From Psococerastis gibbosa (taxonomy: Eukaryota; Arthropoda; Insecta; Psocodea; Psocidae), in contig OZ020484.1 of assembly GCA_963971405.1 (NCBI GenBank), positions 40,136,770 to 40,200,769 of the forward strand: a DNA stretch of 64,000 bases. Direction: 5' to 3'. Made by a program: the position numbers and the translations under genes. Positions 53,401 through 63,238 of this stretch are shown here, piece after piece (within the stretch, counting starts at the first letter, position 1; each line of letters starts with the position of its first letter). The notes under the pieces are model-generated. The model did no database searches and was not told the origin of the DNA. It was given only the letters and a program-made list of their open reading frames with translations.

Positions 53401-53889
53401 AAACATAAAGACTCTGCTGACCTGATAGATGAGGTGGGTCAAAAGGTATGGGAAGATGACACAGTTCTCCTCTTGGGACAAGAGCTACAAGGACCTAAAT
53501 GGTCGCAAACACTTGGGGAAAGAAGGAATAATAAGATGTTAATGACGTGAGCCATCCATCAAGGGAACCCAGGACAAAACACCATGACGAACAAGTGATA
53601 CAGCCGCGTTACAGTGATAGATACCTGGACCATCCAGGTTGCCTTAATAACTCTTTAGAGCGAGAGGTTAAGTGTCAAGCCGCACTTACTGAGGCGGCCT
53701 TTGTGTCAGTGATACCACCTGTTAATGGGCTAATCAATGCCTTGCTAATAAAGGTAAGCTTCGCTTGATGAATCTGTGCCTCCAATTTACAATTTTGATG
53801 TCTTGAAATATTTCCATATTGTATGTTATAATATAACAACAATTAGAGGTTACAGTATACCTATTTAACTGTGTAGAAAGACTCAACAG

Positions 53890-53973
53890 ACAGGAGACCT
53901 AGAGAAAGAAAGACATGGGAAAATGGACGGGAACGGGATTTGAGCCCGCGTCTCCATCTTGTCGTGGTGGTGT
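53890..53973 (-). mobile_element. SINE-C, copy (interrupted by a hAT element)
   Basis: On the minus strand: ACAAGATGGAGACGCGGGC, TCAAATCCCG (B-box-like), GTCCATTTTCCCATG, then TTTCTTTCTCTAGGTC. Its head continues beyond the hAT insertion at 54172 (GTGTTCAGCAC). Matches 7630 and 54362. Confidence 0.6.
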
Positions 53974-54163
53974 CAATGGCGGATCCACGGGGGGGGGGGG
54001 GGGCATGAACTCCCCTAAATGAGTAATTTCATAGTAAATTCATAAGATACCCAGTAAAAAAAATTGAATAAAACTCCTTTTTTCAGCAAAAAAAATTACC
54101 TTTTATACTTACAAAAAACTTGTGACCCCCCCCCCCTAAAATTTTCGGCTGGATCTGCCCTTG
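53974..54163. mobile_element. hAT-type miniature element with G/C runs
   Basis: CAATGGCGGATCCA...TGGATCTGCCCTTG ends (CTGGATCTGCCCTTG on plus), with duplication GGTGGTGT/GCTGGTGT (53966-53973, 54164-54171; one mismatch). A 14-base G run at the left and a 13-base C run at the right sit just inside the ends. 190 bp; no coding. Confidence 0.82.
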
Positions 54164-54171
54164 GCTGGTGT

Positions 54172-54361
54172 GCTGAACACTGCATCAAATCCGTCAGGGA
54201 CGGAAAAGGGCTTTGCTGCAGTAATCAGCATACCACACCGGTCAGCCGTGCTTTCCCCGAGGTGAAAGTGTCAGTTAACAAACAGACTCACTCCTCCGCC
54301 AGGCTGACAGGGCTGCTTAAAGCAGAAATGCAGAAAGCAGGCGTTAGAAACAACAGCTAGT
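54172..54361. other. Unassigned, GC-balanced
   Basis: Between two SINE-C pieces. The plus frame reads SVRDGKGLCCSNQHTTPVSR and onwards with no known match. The first bases continue the SINE-C head. Confidence 0.3.
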
Positions 54362-54434
54362 CTGCTGAGACTCGGGCGCGAATCCTGTATCCATCGATTT
54401 TTTCATGTCTCCCTTTCTCTAGGTCTACAGGTAT
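54362..54434 (+). mobile_element. SINE-C fragment
   Basis: GAGACTCGGGCGCGAATCC (B-box-like), TCCATCGATTTTTTCATG, CCCTTTCTCTAGGTC. Inverted relative to 53890-53973. The pyrimidine-AG stretch is part of the SINE and should not be taken as a splice acceptor. Confidence 0.55.
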
Positions 54435-54606
54435 CAAGGGTGGATTTTAGGGGGGGTGTCAGAGGGTCAAAAAAAATGAACCTACACTAGATAATAATGG
54501 GTTTACAGTGGGAATTAAAAATAATAGTAATTATTTAATGTTATACTCCACTGAACCTGCCCGCTGACCCCCCCCCCCCACTAAATTGAGGCAAAATCCG
54601 CCCTTG
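54435..54606. mobile_element. hAT-type miniature element with C run
   Basis: CAAGGGTGGATTTTA...TAAATTGAGGCAAAATCCGC then CCTTG; duplication ACAGGTAT/ACATGTAT (54427-54434, 54607-54614; one mismatch). Same family as 53974-54163. 172 bp. Confidence 0.8.
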
Positions 54607-55036
54607 ACATGTATATGAAGATGTCAATGTTGACGATGCTTGGAAGTACGCTTTCAGGTTGACCGCGGCCCATCAGTTCGGATTCCCCTGTTTCACCATG
54701 ATGGCTCCGGCTGTGAAAGCCTTTGAAGTTATATGGAAAGCTAAAATTAGTGTGGGATATTTCGGTCTGCCTAGCAATGGCTACTTGCAGGTACAGGAGT
54801 TTAGCAAAAATATCAATAGCCTCATATCTGGAATAAAATTGGAAAAGAAAAGCAATGACACATATATTACTCCGCTGAGGCCAACGGACGGATTTTTTTT
54901 TTTACCGAAAATGAGAGGTTATGCGTGCACCAAACTACACATATGGGGCATCTACACTAGAACCCATCTACAACCCGAGGAATACGCCAAAAATACTATG
55001 TCATATTTTAATGCTTCTGATTTAATTAAATCTTAA
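54607..55036 (+). CDS. Unrecognised open frame, ~140 residues
   Basis: Open from just after a hAT insertion to a stop at 55034-55036. The frame reads VYEDVNVDDAWKYAFRLTAA at the left, APAVKAFEVIWKAKIS, SVGYFGLPSNGYLQVQEFSK, and YACTKLHIWGIYTRTHLQPE near the end. It has mixed, protein-like composition with many aromatic residues and few simple runs, unlike other frames in this window. There is no in-frame ATG at the left edge (the first methionines fall ~35 residues in), so it looks like the end of something longer cut by insertions. I do not recognise the family. It could be a mobile-element protein end, a retained exon, or chance. SINE-A follows 20 bases after the stop. Confidence 0.4.
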
Positions 55037-55055
55037 AACTTACTTGTGTTTGGAC

Positions 55056-55260
55056 ATGTAGAGTAGTGGTACGGACTCTGATTTTCACCCGAAAGGTTGT
55101 TGGTTCGAGTCCCACACTGGTTACATTTTCTTTGGAGGGCATGCGGCGGTTCCGCGCCTCCCTAGTTGAGTCAAAGATAGGGCTTTATAGCCCCAACTCC
55201 GCTAGGCTGGCTTTTTAATACTATAGTAGTAGATCAAAAATTCCTTATTTATTCATTTAT
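55056..55260 (+). mobile_element. tRNA-headed SINE-A, best head copy
   Basis: ACATGTAGAGTAGTGGTACG (A-box-like TAGAGTAGTGG), TTTTCACCCGAAAGG, GGTTCGAGTCCCACACTGG (perfect B box). The 3' end has AGGGCTTTATAGCCCCAACT, CCGCTAGGCTGGC and a TTATTTATT tail. A ~20-base block is deleted in the middle relative to 4431. Confidence 0.85.
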
Positions 55261-56261
55261 CCTTCGTGCGCACAGGCGCTGTAAAATTTTGCGAATGTTC
55301 CCACGGGCCCATTAGTAAACCATAAAAAAAAACACCTCTCGTGTCTTAATAGAGTGCCTTAAACTGCTGTCCGCGACATTGTAATAGAATACAGTACTAG
55401 TACTGTATATTACAGTAACATATCGTACATTTCACACATTCTGTGCCCAAAATATTTCGAAAATAAAGCATGATACGCCAAAAAATACCATAGCTACTGA
55501 GTTCTTTTCCCACACAATTGAGCAATTATTCACTGAACAGCACCGGGCTATTGTGGAATATGCAATACAATAATTTACATGCGAAACATGCATCGTTCAA
55601 GTCAATTAATTCTCTACTATAATTAGGGCTAGTAATAGTTCTTGATATATTTATCGGTATTGTTAAAATTATTAATAATTGAGCCTTGCTGGTTTTTATA
55701 CCCGAGCATCATCATTGTTCTGGTAGTTCTCGTTTTGGATTACGCCTTCCATGGTCTCCATATCCATTAGCTTATCTAACCATCCAATTAGGTTTTAATA
55801 TTTGAATGCTCCGCTCATTAGGAATTATACCAGTATAATTGACTGGATTTGCGTTATAAAGAGGGTTTATTACAGCCTTATGTCCTTACATTTGACTATA
55901 ACTGTTATACTTTCTCTGGGTAGCTATTATTTATTGATGAGGCCTCCCTCTCCCTCGAGTTCGCTTTATTTATTGAAACGCATTTCGTATACTGCAATAA
56001 TTTTAATGGATACTACAGACAGTTTTGAATGTTGGGCAATGTATATTCTCTAATTAGAAGCATTAAAGCGTGCGGAGAATGGCCAACGAGTAGCAGAATG
56101 AATTGTTTATATGGTAGTTGGAAGTCACAAATTATTAGCTATGTAGCCTTATCTTATGGGGCCAATTTTCAGGGTCCGTCTCCAGTAGCATCTCATTTCT
56201 ATTATGGCGTAGGTTAGAATTAACTCAAAGCGCGTGTGTGAGTAGATGTGTGTGTGAGTAA
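55261..56261. other. No gene seen
   Basis: AT-rich. TACAGTACTAGTACTGTA (about 55390-55407) is a short palindrome. The 83-codon frame at 55802-56053 has no recognised domain. Confidence 0.35.
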
Positions 56262-56415
56262 GGGATGGATCCAGCCCATTCAAGGGGGGGGGCGGGGGGT
56301 AAAATATAATAAACATACGTATGTAGTGTCGATAAAATTAGAGCGAAATAAATTAACTAAGTTAGGTAACAACAGATTTTCTAAATTTTGCCCCCCCCCC
56401 CTGTATCCGTCCATG
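56262..56415. mobile_element. Miniature element with G/C runs, same style as 53974
   Basis: AAGGGATGGATCCAG...CTGTATCCGTCCATGG ends with a G run on the left and a 12-base C run on the right. Ends resemble the GGATCCA family. No clean duplication. Confidence 0.5.
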
Positions 56416-56582
56416 GAGTGTGTACGTATTTGCATTTAGTTTTAAGATTGTACTTGTACTTGTTGCTAACCCCTTAGTTGAGAGTAAGATCCATAACTCC
56501 GCAACGGTGGCTTATGTCAAAATTATTAAAGTCATTACTTATTTATTTAGGCCTACTATCTATTACAAAGGAGCGATCACAA

Positions 56583-56755
56583 CATATTGGTTCGAGTCCC
56601 ACACTGGCTACATTTTCTGGCCATGCTTCAGAGGGCATGTAAAGCAGGCGGTCCCGGGCCTTCCGAGTTGAGTGTAAGAGAGGGCTTTATAGCCCTAACT
56701 CCGCTGGGTTGGCTTAGTAATAGAAACAATAAAAAGTCCTTATTTATTTATTTCA
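56583..56755 (+). mobile_element. SINE-A, head-truncated copy
   Basis: Starts at the B box (GGTTCGAGTCCCACACTGG) and runs through GGCGGTCCCGGGCC, AGGGCTTTATAGCCCTAACT, CCGCTGGGTTGGCTTAGTAA and AACAATAAAAAGTCC to a TTTATTTATTT tail. 5' truncation fits target-primed insertion. Confidence 0.82.
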
Positions 56756-57238
56756 TTATATTATTATGTATTTCAACGTTTTTTTTAAAGAACTTATGTG
56801 ACATAGATTTCAAAATACTATGTACACAAACAATTTGATAAAGTAAATTAATTTTTTCTTCTACAACCACAATAATCTGAAATTGGCCACATGAAGAATT
56901 CACATTTCAATAAAACCTACATTTATATTTTTGCGCACCTAAAATGTGACAAGTTCAATAACCCTAATAAATAGCATTAGACAGATTTTATAGAATCAGT
57001 TGGGTAAAAGGTCGACTTTTTTTTAGACAGCTTGCCATTTTCTTATCTTTGTGGGAGGAGGAATTAATTAATGTCCTCAAATTAGCTCAGTCATTCATCG
57101 TTTACCAAATATTTTGAAAGCTCTACATTAAATTGAATTTTTTAAATAAGTGTTAATTGATAATAATAGATTAGCTAGGTGTCCACCAACTACCACCTAC
57201 GTAACATGATTTTCATTTCAGAATTTAGGAACTTGATC

Positions 57239-57744
57239 ATTGGCGTAAATTCCCAAAATTTCTAGGGGGGCTTTAGGACCCCAAGACTTTGATCCCCGGA
57301 GAAAAAAAAATCCATAATTGGGCCCAAATTAGTGAGGTTTTACGAACATTTTACCCTCTGGAGAAACGGGGGCCAGGGGGTCTCCCCCGGAGAAAAGAAA
57401 AGATGAATAGGCCCAAATTAGGGAGGTTTTACGCATTTTGCAAGCAGTATAGTTGAGATTTTACAGACGAATAAACTTACCACTGAGGGGGGCCGGGGTG
57501 TCTCCCCCGAAGAAAACATTTGAAAAAATAGGTCTGAAGTATTGGGGTTTTAAGAATTTTGAGTAATTTTTTTTTTTGTGAAAGTACTTGGTCAAATATG
57601 TTGATTTTTTCATGTAAAATAAGCATACTAAGAACTAATTTCCCTTTCAATATTGTGGATACTATGCCTTTAGCCTCCATAACGTCTTTGTCACCAGAAA
57701 TCCTGGGGGGCTAAGCCCCCCAGGACCCCCCTATTTACGCCAAT
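57239..57744. mobile_element. Mutator-like miniature element, 10-bp duplication
   Basis: ATTGGCGTAAAT and ATTTACGCCAAT ends; GAACTTGATC on both sides (57229-57238, 57745-57754). A 9-11-bp duplication is characteristic of Mutator-like elements. Inside are repeated GGGGG...CTCCCCCGGAGAAAA blocks (57240-57540), each followed by GGTTTTA. A scrap of the same interior is at 18255-18360. Confidence 0.78.
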
Positions 57745-57754
57745 GAACTTGATC

Positions 57755-58899
57755 AATCATGGATCATATTGGCAGACGTATTTAATAATCATCTACCGAG
57801 GTATATTATGAATTTATTCCTCAGCCTTAATCAGATAAATTTAAAATGTGTAGACGAATTTCCGAAATAACACCAAGGAAAATATGCTTTTCAATGCCAT
57901 ATGAAGTGTTAATTAATTTCGCATAAATAATTTTTAAGAAGAGCTGATGCATTGTTATTTTGACCATGTTATTTTGACCATTTAAAAAAAATACAGCATT
58001 GCAATCAAATTGAATTTAGTATATTAATTTATCGTTATCATTAAAATAAAACAATTTATCCTAAATTTTGATTTTTTTATAATTTTTTGGTGGATTTATA
58101 TAATAATTTATAATATAAAAACATAGACGCAAAATACGTTAAGAAACTAATAAAAAGCTATTTCGTGTCCACTGCATCCAAAGGAATCTAAAGCGTTTGA
58201 AATTTATTTAAAATAACTATAGGTAAGATGTTTATTAGACTTCAAAATTACTTGAATAGGCTACAATAATACAATTTACTACAATATTTATTTTTTCGTC
58301 AGAGAATGGAACGATATTGGCTTGAAAAAAAAAGTGGACACACTGTATATCAAGAATGAACCAATTTTGGGTGCATCCATTATTCACGCAGCCCAACCCT
58401 ATTCGGTTCTGTACAAGGTGATTCGCATTGCCGCAGTATTTGTCAGTGCTTCCATTTTGGGTAAATACGGACGCGCACGTGCCATAGTCCAGCCCATGTT
58501 GGGAACTCACTTTTCTTTATATTGGAAGTTGCGACAAATCACCAACTAATTCGAAACTGACGTATAACATATGTTCTTCGTAAAAGGAAATAAATATAGC
58601 TCCATTAATTGCGGCTAAAGTTAAAGCGACACAGGATTGTGCTCGTACATTACAGCATTCCACTACAATACTGTATACTTATGCAGGTATCCAATATGGG
58701 CTGATAATGGAAGCAATTAAATAGACTCTCATAATCAATTAGCCGCTATTTGGTATTTATTGTTGCATGCCTGGCACCATTCACGAATTTTAAATTAAAT
58801 ATTAAGTAAGTAGAAGAGTAATTTGTTAATTTATTTACAACGTATAGTTATAGTACACAAATATTAAGTCACAAAAAATGAGATAAATCGGATAATTCG
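57755..58899. other. No gene seen
   Basis: AT-rich. 58235-58549 has frames on both strands over the same bases (91 and 75 codons), neither recognised. Confidence 0.35.
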
Positions 58900-58904
58900 T
58901 TAGA

Positions 58905-59023
58905 ATAGTCTTCTACAACTTTAATACACTACCTTTTCAAAACTAGCGCAGTAAATAATAAATAAATAAAAGTGGCAGATTTAGGGCTGATTCAGCAAAA
59001 TGAATACCACGCATCCTCTTTTA
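58905..59023. mobile_element. Half copy of the TTAA-type element
   Basis: AGTCTTCTACAACTTTAATAC, AATAAATAAATAAAAGTGGC and GCATCCTCTTTTAA match the right half and end of 110-490/9982-10382. The left half is absent. Confidence 0.5.
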
Positions 59024-59089
59024 AATATCACCAACAACATAATCTCTAAATCTAACTTGTAGGTTTGGCAGCTGTTGCAGAATAGCATT

Positions 59090-59340
59090 GCTCAAAACGG
59101 GCATAACAACATTGAGGGTGGCCAAGCTTTTAAAGAACGTAAATTCATTTTGGTGAAAAAACGACGGGCGAGACGAGAAATTAACATATCGCGAGTGCCG
59201 GGCGTGCCGTGGACGTTGCAACTGCTGCATTGGGTCCTAATTACGGGCGATACAGTCCAATTAACGGAGTTTAACTGACAGATTTACCACTTGACGCCGC
59301 GTGCACTTGGCACCTCAACAATCCAACTGCCCACAAATTT
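59090..59340. promoter_or_regulatory. Candidate regulatory island
   Basis: GC-balanced, unique-looking (GTGCCGGGCGTGCCGTGG, CCTAATTACGGGCG, CCAATTAACGGAG). A 67-codon plus frame overlaps it but has no start context or homologue that I know. Confidence 0.2.
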
Positions 59341-59454
59341 TACCAAAAATTTATCGCAAGCAAATACTTGAAGCTTTCATTGTTTTTTAATTCTCTCTCA
59401 CAAGGTTACTGGCCATTCACGCAAGCATTCAGCACAATCATGTTGTCGTTATGT

Positions 59455-59650
59455 TCCTCGTTGTCCATTCGGCCATGTGATGAGGGACAAAAAATATCGT
59501 CTTCTGCACGTTATAATCCAAGGGAATATACAAGGACTGGAAGCTCCCGGCAGATGAACATCCGGATTGAAAAACCTGAGGCAGTGATTTGGTAAGAGCA
59601 CGACTTCCCTTTTCAGAGCAGCAGTCTCCAAGGTTCAAATTCGCTAGAAA
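59455..59650 (+). pseudogene. LINE 3' end (family E), decayed copy
   Basis: GTGATGAGGGACAAAAAATATC, CGTCTTCTGCACGTTATAAT, CCAAGGGAATATACAAGGAC, AAAAACCTGAGGCAGTG and CAGCAGTCTCCAAGGTTC match 28915-29190 with several small indels. Confidence 0.65.
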
Positions 59651-60204
59651 GGGCGTATAAAGAGAAGCCCATTTATACCTGTTTTCCAATTACAGTAGAA
59701 CTCCAATTATCCGATTATCTGAATCGCTTCAGACCAAAAAAAGCAAGCCGATGCGAGGCTTGGCTGCAAACAAACGGGTTAAGGGTTAAGTGGGTCAAAC
59801 GGCTTCCTTAAGACTGTGACATTCAGTAGAAAGGAAATTGTCTTTATTTTCAATTAAGGCGAAGTTTTCGGCCCAGTCTTAGAATCAACCCAAGTGTCAA
59901 CTGTATAAACATAAAAACGAGAGTTTCGCACTGTATTTACATATGACGGAGGCTACTGTCTTTTCACACGTCCCGTTGGCTTATGCAAATTCACTCGATT
60001 TGAATCGGTTCCGACGCACTCCTTGTCTTATTAGGGTCATACTTGATTAAGTCGAGCTAACACCTGCTACGTCAATGGTTCAATGGTAAGCATGTCTAAA
60101 TTCGCCCATTGGCACTTGTAGTCGGTGTGAGTTGACATTGACGAATAAGTCAGTTTGCCAACGGGTTGAAATACATTCGGAGACAATAATGTCCGAAAAC
60201 CGAT
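59651..60204. other. No gene seen
   Basis: Unique-looking, no repeat recognised. TCCGATTATCTGAATCGC near 59708 is a possible scrap of another DNA element. Confidence 0.3.
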
Positions 60205-60400
60205 GGGGGCAGGCCAAGGCCCAGGTTTTTTTTTTTTTTTTTTTTTTTGGGGGGGGGGGTCCAAAATTAGTTTTTAACGTAATTTATTAATGAATTAATG
60301 GATAAATTCTTCAAACCATACAGCTTTACATACACAAATTTATTTCGGGGGGGGGGGGGGTCCGGACCCCATGGACCACCCCCCTGGGCACGGCCATGGG
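60205..60400. mobile_element. Miniature element with T/G runs
   Basis: GGCCAAGGCCCAGG then a 24-base T run and 10-base G run; right half has a 13-base G run and CCACCCCCCTGGGCACGGCC. A direct repeat GGGGGCAGGCCAAGG/GGGGACAGGCCAAGG flanks it. Superfamily uncertain. Confidence 0.45.
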
Positions 60401-61640
60401 GACAGGCCAAGGGTCAATGGGCAAGTAAAAAGATCATTCTTCTTTTTCTTCTTACTCCCCTGCGCCGAAGAAATATATTTATAAATGTAAACAATTATAA
60501 CCTTTGTGGGCCCCCAAGTTAATCAACTTGTCGGGGGCTCGCACAGTAAACGGTGTAGACGATACAACATGTTTTCTATTTCACGTCTGTGTTAGCAAAA
60601 AAACTTAGTTTTAGTTTCAAATCAGTTCATTAATAATAATAATATTAAGTTGAGCAATAATGTCACCAGTCCATTCAATGTATTTTATACAGAATATATA
60701 TATAGAATAATATATAGAATTCCGCTTTTGTTATAAGCAAAGTTCTGACCACAAAGATGAAATATTGAAGTAAGCCGGTACGATATTTTTATTGAAATGA
60801 ATGGCAAAGGGTATTTCTACGAAATCCAGCTAATACCAGCAAATCCCGCTTTATATTTTGCATACCTTTTCCTAAAGAGGCTACAACTAAGTCAAAAAAA
60901 CATTCAGCTAATGAAAATTTTCGCAGAAACTGGTGTTTTTACCACTAATTAGGGGATAAAAAGTATAAAGGAGGGAGACAAGGGTACGGGGTGAGCTAGG
61001 ATGCGGGCGGAGGCGGGGGCGGTTGTATCAGTCCCCCGACCAAATAAACACGTCGTAAACCCGTACTCACTTCCTTCCTAATCGATAACTTCACGTTAAT
61101 GACCCAACCTTTCTCTCTCGTTCTATCCCTCGTCTTGTTAATTCTACGCGCGTTTGTTCCTTTGTTAGACGTCAGAATAAGCCTCTTGTCTATAGTGGAC
61201 GAACTCATTGCGTTCATTGCCATGATAACGCAAATATGAAAAACAATTTTAAGTTATTTCACAATTATTATTCGGCCCGTGGTTAACTATGTCCAATGGG
61301 GGTGAGATATGGGTGCTGGTCAAATTCGTACAAAATTCGAAGTTCGAATCCAATCATGCTATTATATAGGCGCATAACTATTATTCTCGGTACAAAATAA
61401 TATGCTTACCACAATGTACCTATAACTGAAGAAGGCCAATGAGAAATTCCCGCAATTTACAGTAGTCACAGTACATCTATGTCAGTACTGGCTTACCTGG
61501 AAAATAAATAAACATTTGTAGCAGTTTCCGTGGGGCGAGTCAGACGATTGAAGGAGGTTTTCTAGCCATTCTTGCCAATGCAGTAATTAGAAGGAAGAAA
61601 GGAAACAAATGCGTTGAATTTCTATAAGATCAATACATAT
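60401..61640. other. No gene; GC-rich stretch with frames on the minus strand
   Basis: 60960-61230 has GGGCGGAGGCGGGGGCGG and then balanced sequence; a 75-codon minus frame ends in a poly-proline run from the G run. Probably not coding. Confidence 0.3.
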
Positions 61641-61648
61641 AATGTTAT

Positions 61649-61890
61649 CAGTGGCTAATCTGGGGGGGGGGGAAGTTTAATTAACTAATATATGTGTTGC
61701 CTATTGTATTGAACAATTTACCAGATCTAAAAGATTTTCGGGCCAACACACTCAACAGTGGTTTGGTTGGTAAAATTGAACATTGAACATTTCGGGCCTC
61801 TGCCCGCGGCAAGAAGTTGATAGTTAGAACCTAGAGGGGAGGGTCCTGTCCCCCACCCCCAATTTTTTTTCCATATAAATACGCCACTTG
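61649..61890. mobile_element. hAT-type element with G run, 242 bp
   Basis: CAGTGGC...GCCACTTG ends; AATGTTAT/AATGTTAG duplication (61641-61648, 61891-61898; one mismatch). Interior CAGTGGTTTGGTTGGTAAAA and CCGCGGCAAGAAGTTGATAG align with 50210-50455. Confidence 0.8.
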
Positions 61891-62280
61891 AATGTTAGCA
61901 CACATCGTAATTACAATTCATTTTGGGGCTGAAAGTGTTCAATTGTAAAATTACCTGGCTGATAACGTTATTGTTCGTTTTATGTAGCCAATCGCTGGTA
62001 TTCTTCATTATAACCAATGACCAATTCGACAACTTCATAAACTCAGAGCGTGGCCCACAGCTAATATCAAGGTTAAGCCGTGTTATAAGCTAGGAACAAT
62101 GGCATTTTTATTTAATTTTTAACTAGTACTTCTGAATTTGTGCCATGTTACAAACTCAAAGAGTTGTAAAAGACCAAAAACTCCATTTTACGGTTTACTG
62201 TTAATTAATGTGTACTGAGCGCATTCCCACAAGTGGGCCCCGCAATTAGGGCAATTAGTAATAGGTTAGGGTTACGGTTA

Positions 62281-62674
62281 GGTGCCCATTGACCATTGTT
62301 CCATTGACCGGCTAGGGCTATTTCCAAAAACGGTGACGGGGTAGCAGACATTCAAGACTTAGGTGGCGTTTCCACCGACCTCGCATTGCAGAATTGACGG
62401 AAATGTTTATTTTCCTCTGTGTCATAGTTAAAATTGATCAATGATCATACAGTGAAATCACAAACAAACAAACTAAAATTAAAAAATGGCGTCATGGGAT
62501 ATGTTAAGTACAAACATTTTAATAGATTTCTATAAAAAGAAAAATTCTAATTTCCGTCAATGTCATTTGCATTCTGCAATGCGAGATCGGTGGAAACGCA
62601 ACCTAATTCTTGAATGTCTGCTACCACGTCACTGTTTTTGGAAATAGCCCTAGCCGGTCAATGGAATGGGCGCT
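62281..62674. mobile_element. Harbinger-type foldback MITE H, copy C
   Basis: GGTGCCCATT..., with a small duplication inside the left end (CCATTGACCATTGTTCCATT), through CGGCTAGGGCTATTTCC, AAATGGCGTCATGGGATATG to the inverse end GGTCAATGGAATGGGCGC. TTA on the left (62278-62280); the right flank is degraded. Confidence 0.85.
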
Positions 62675-63238
62675 TTTGTAAAAGGTTACGATGTAGGGAA
62701 GATGATGAGGCCGATTCGCCAATTTATAATGAACTTTATAGGAGAAAGAAGCCTCCACATGTAGAACAGAATGTAGTATTTTATCGGTCGTATTGTAGAA
62801 TCAGCCCTAAATTCAACAAAGGCGTGATGTTTCCCATCTGCTCTCCAATTACAGTATATCTACACCACATTAAAACAAAACACGCAGCACCATTAAGTTA
62901 AAACTGAATCCAACCCAAAGCACCAATCCCGCTATACCAACAAACGATTTAAAAAAAAAACAATATGTGATCAATTAGTGGAGCTTAGATTACAAATTTT
63001 CAAAGAGTGTGGTGGCGGAAGGCATTTTAAAAGCGAGCTTTGCTGGCTTTAAGGCGAGCGATAATGGAGCTGTGCATTAAGAGAAACGACTGAAAAACAC
63101 TGCGTTAAGTGGATCCGCCAGAGATGAAAGAAGTAATAAATAGCAAAGGGAATGAAGATGAGAGGGTCCCATGCTGCGTTTTTATAACTGGGGAAATGTC
63201 CGCTGCCGCCGCCCCACACACAAAGCGTGCAAGTCGCG
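62675..63238. other. No gene seen
   Basis: Unique-looking. A 95-codon plus frame begins inside the MITE (62614) and is rejected as a gene. Nothing else recognised. Confidence 0.35.

Noticed and set aside
54405-54422. Splice acceptor before the 54607 frame (TTTCTCTAG)
   Set aside because: The same pyrimidine-AG stretch occurs in the inverted SINE-C copy at 53897, so it belongs to the SINE.
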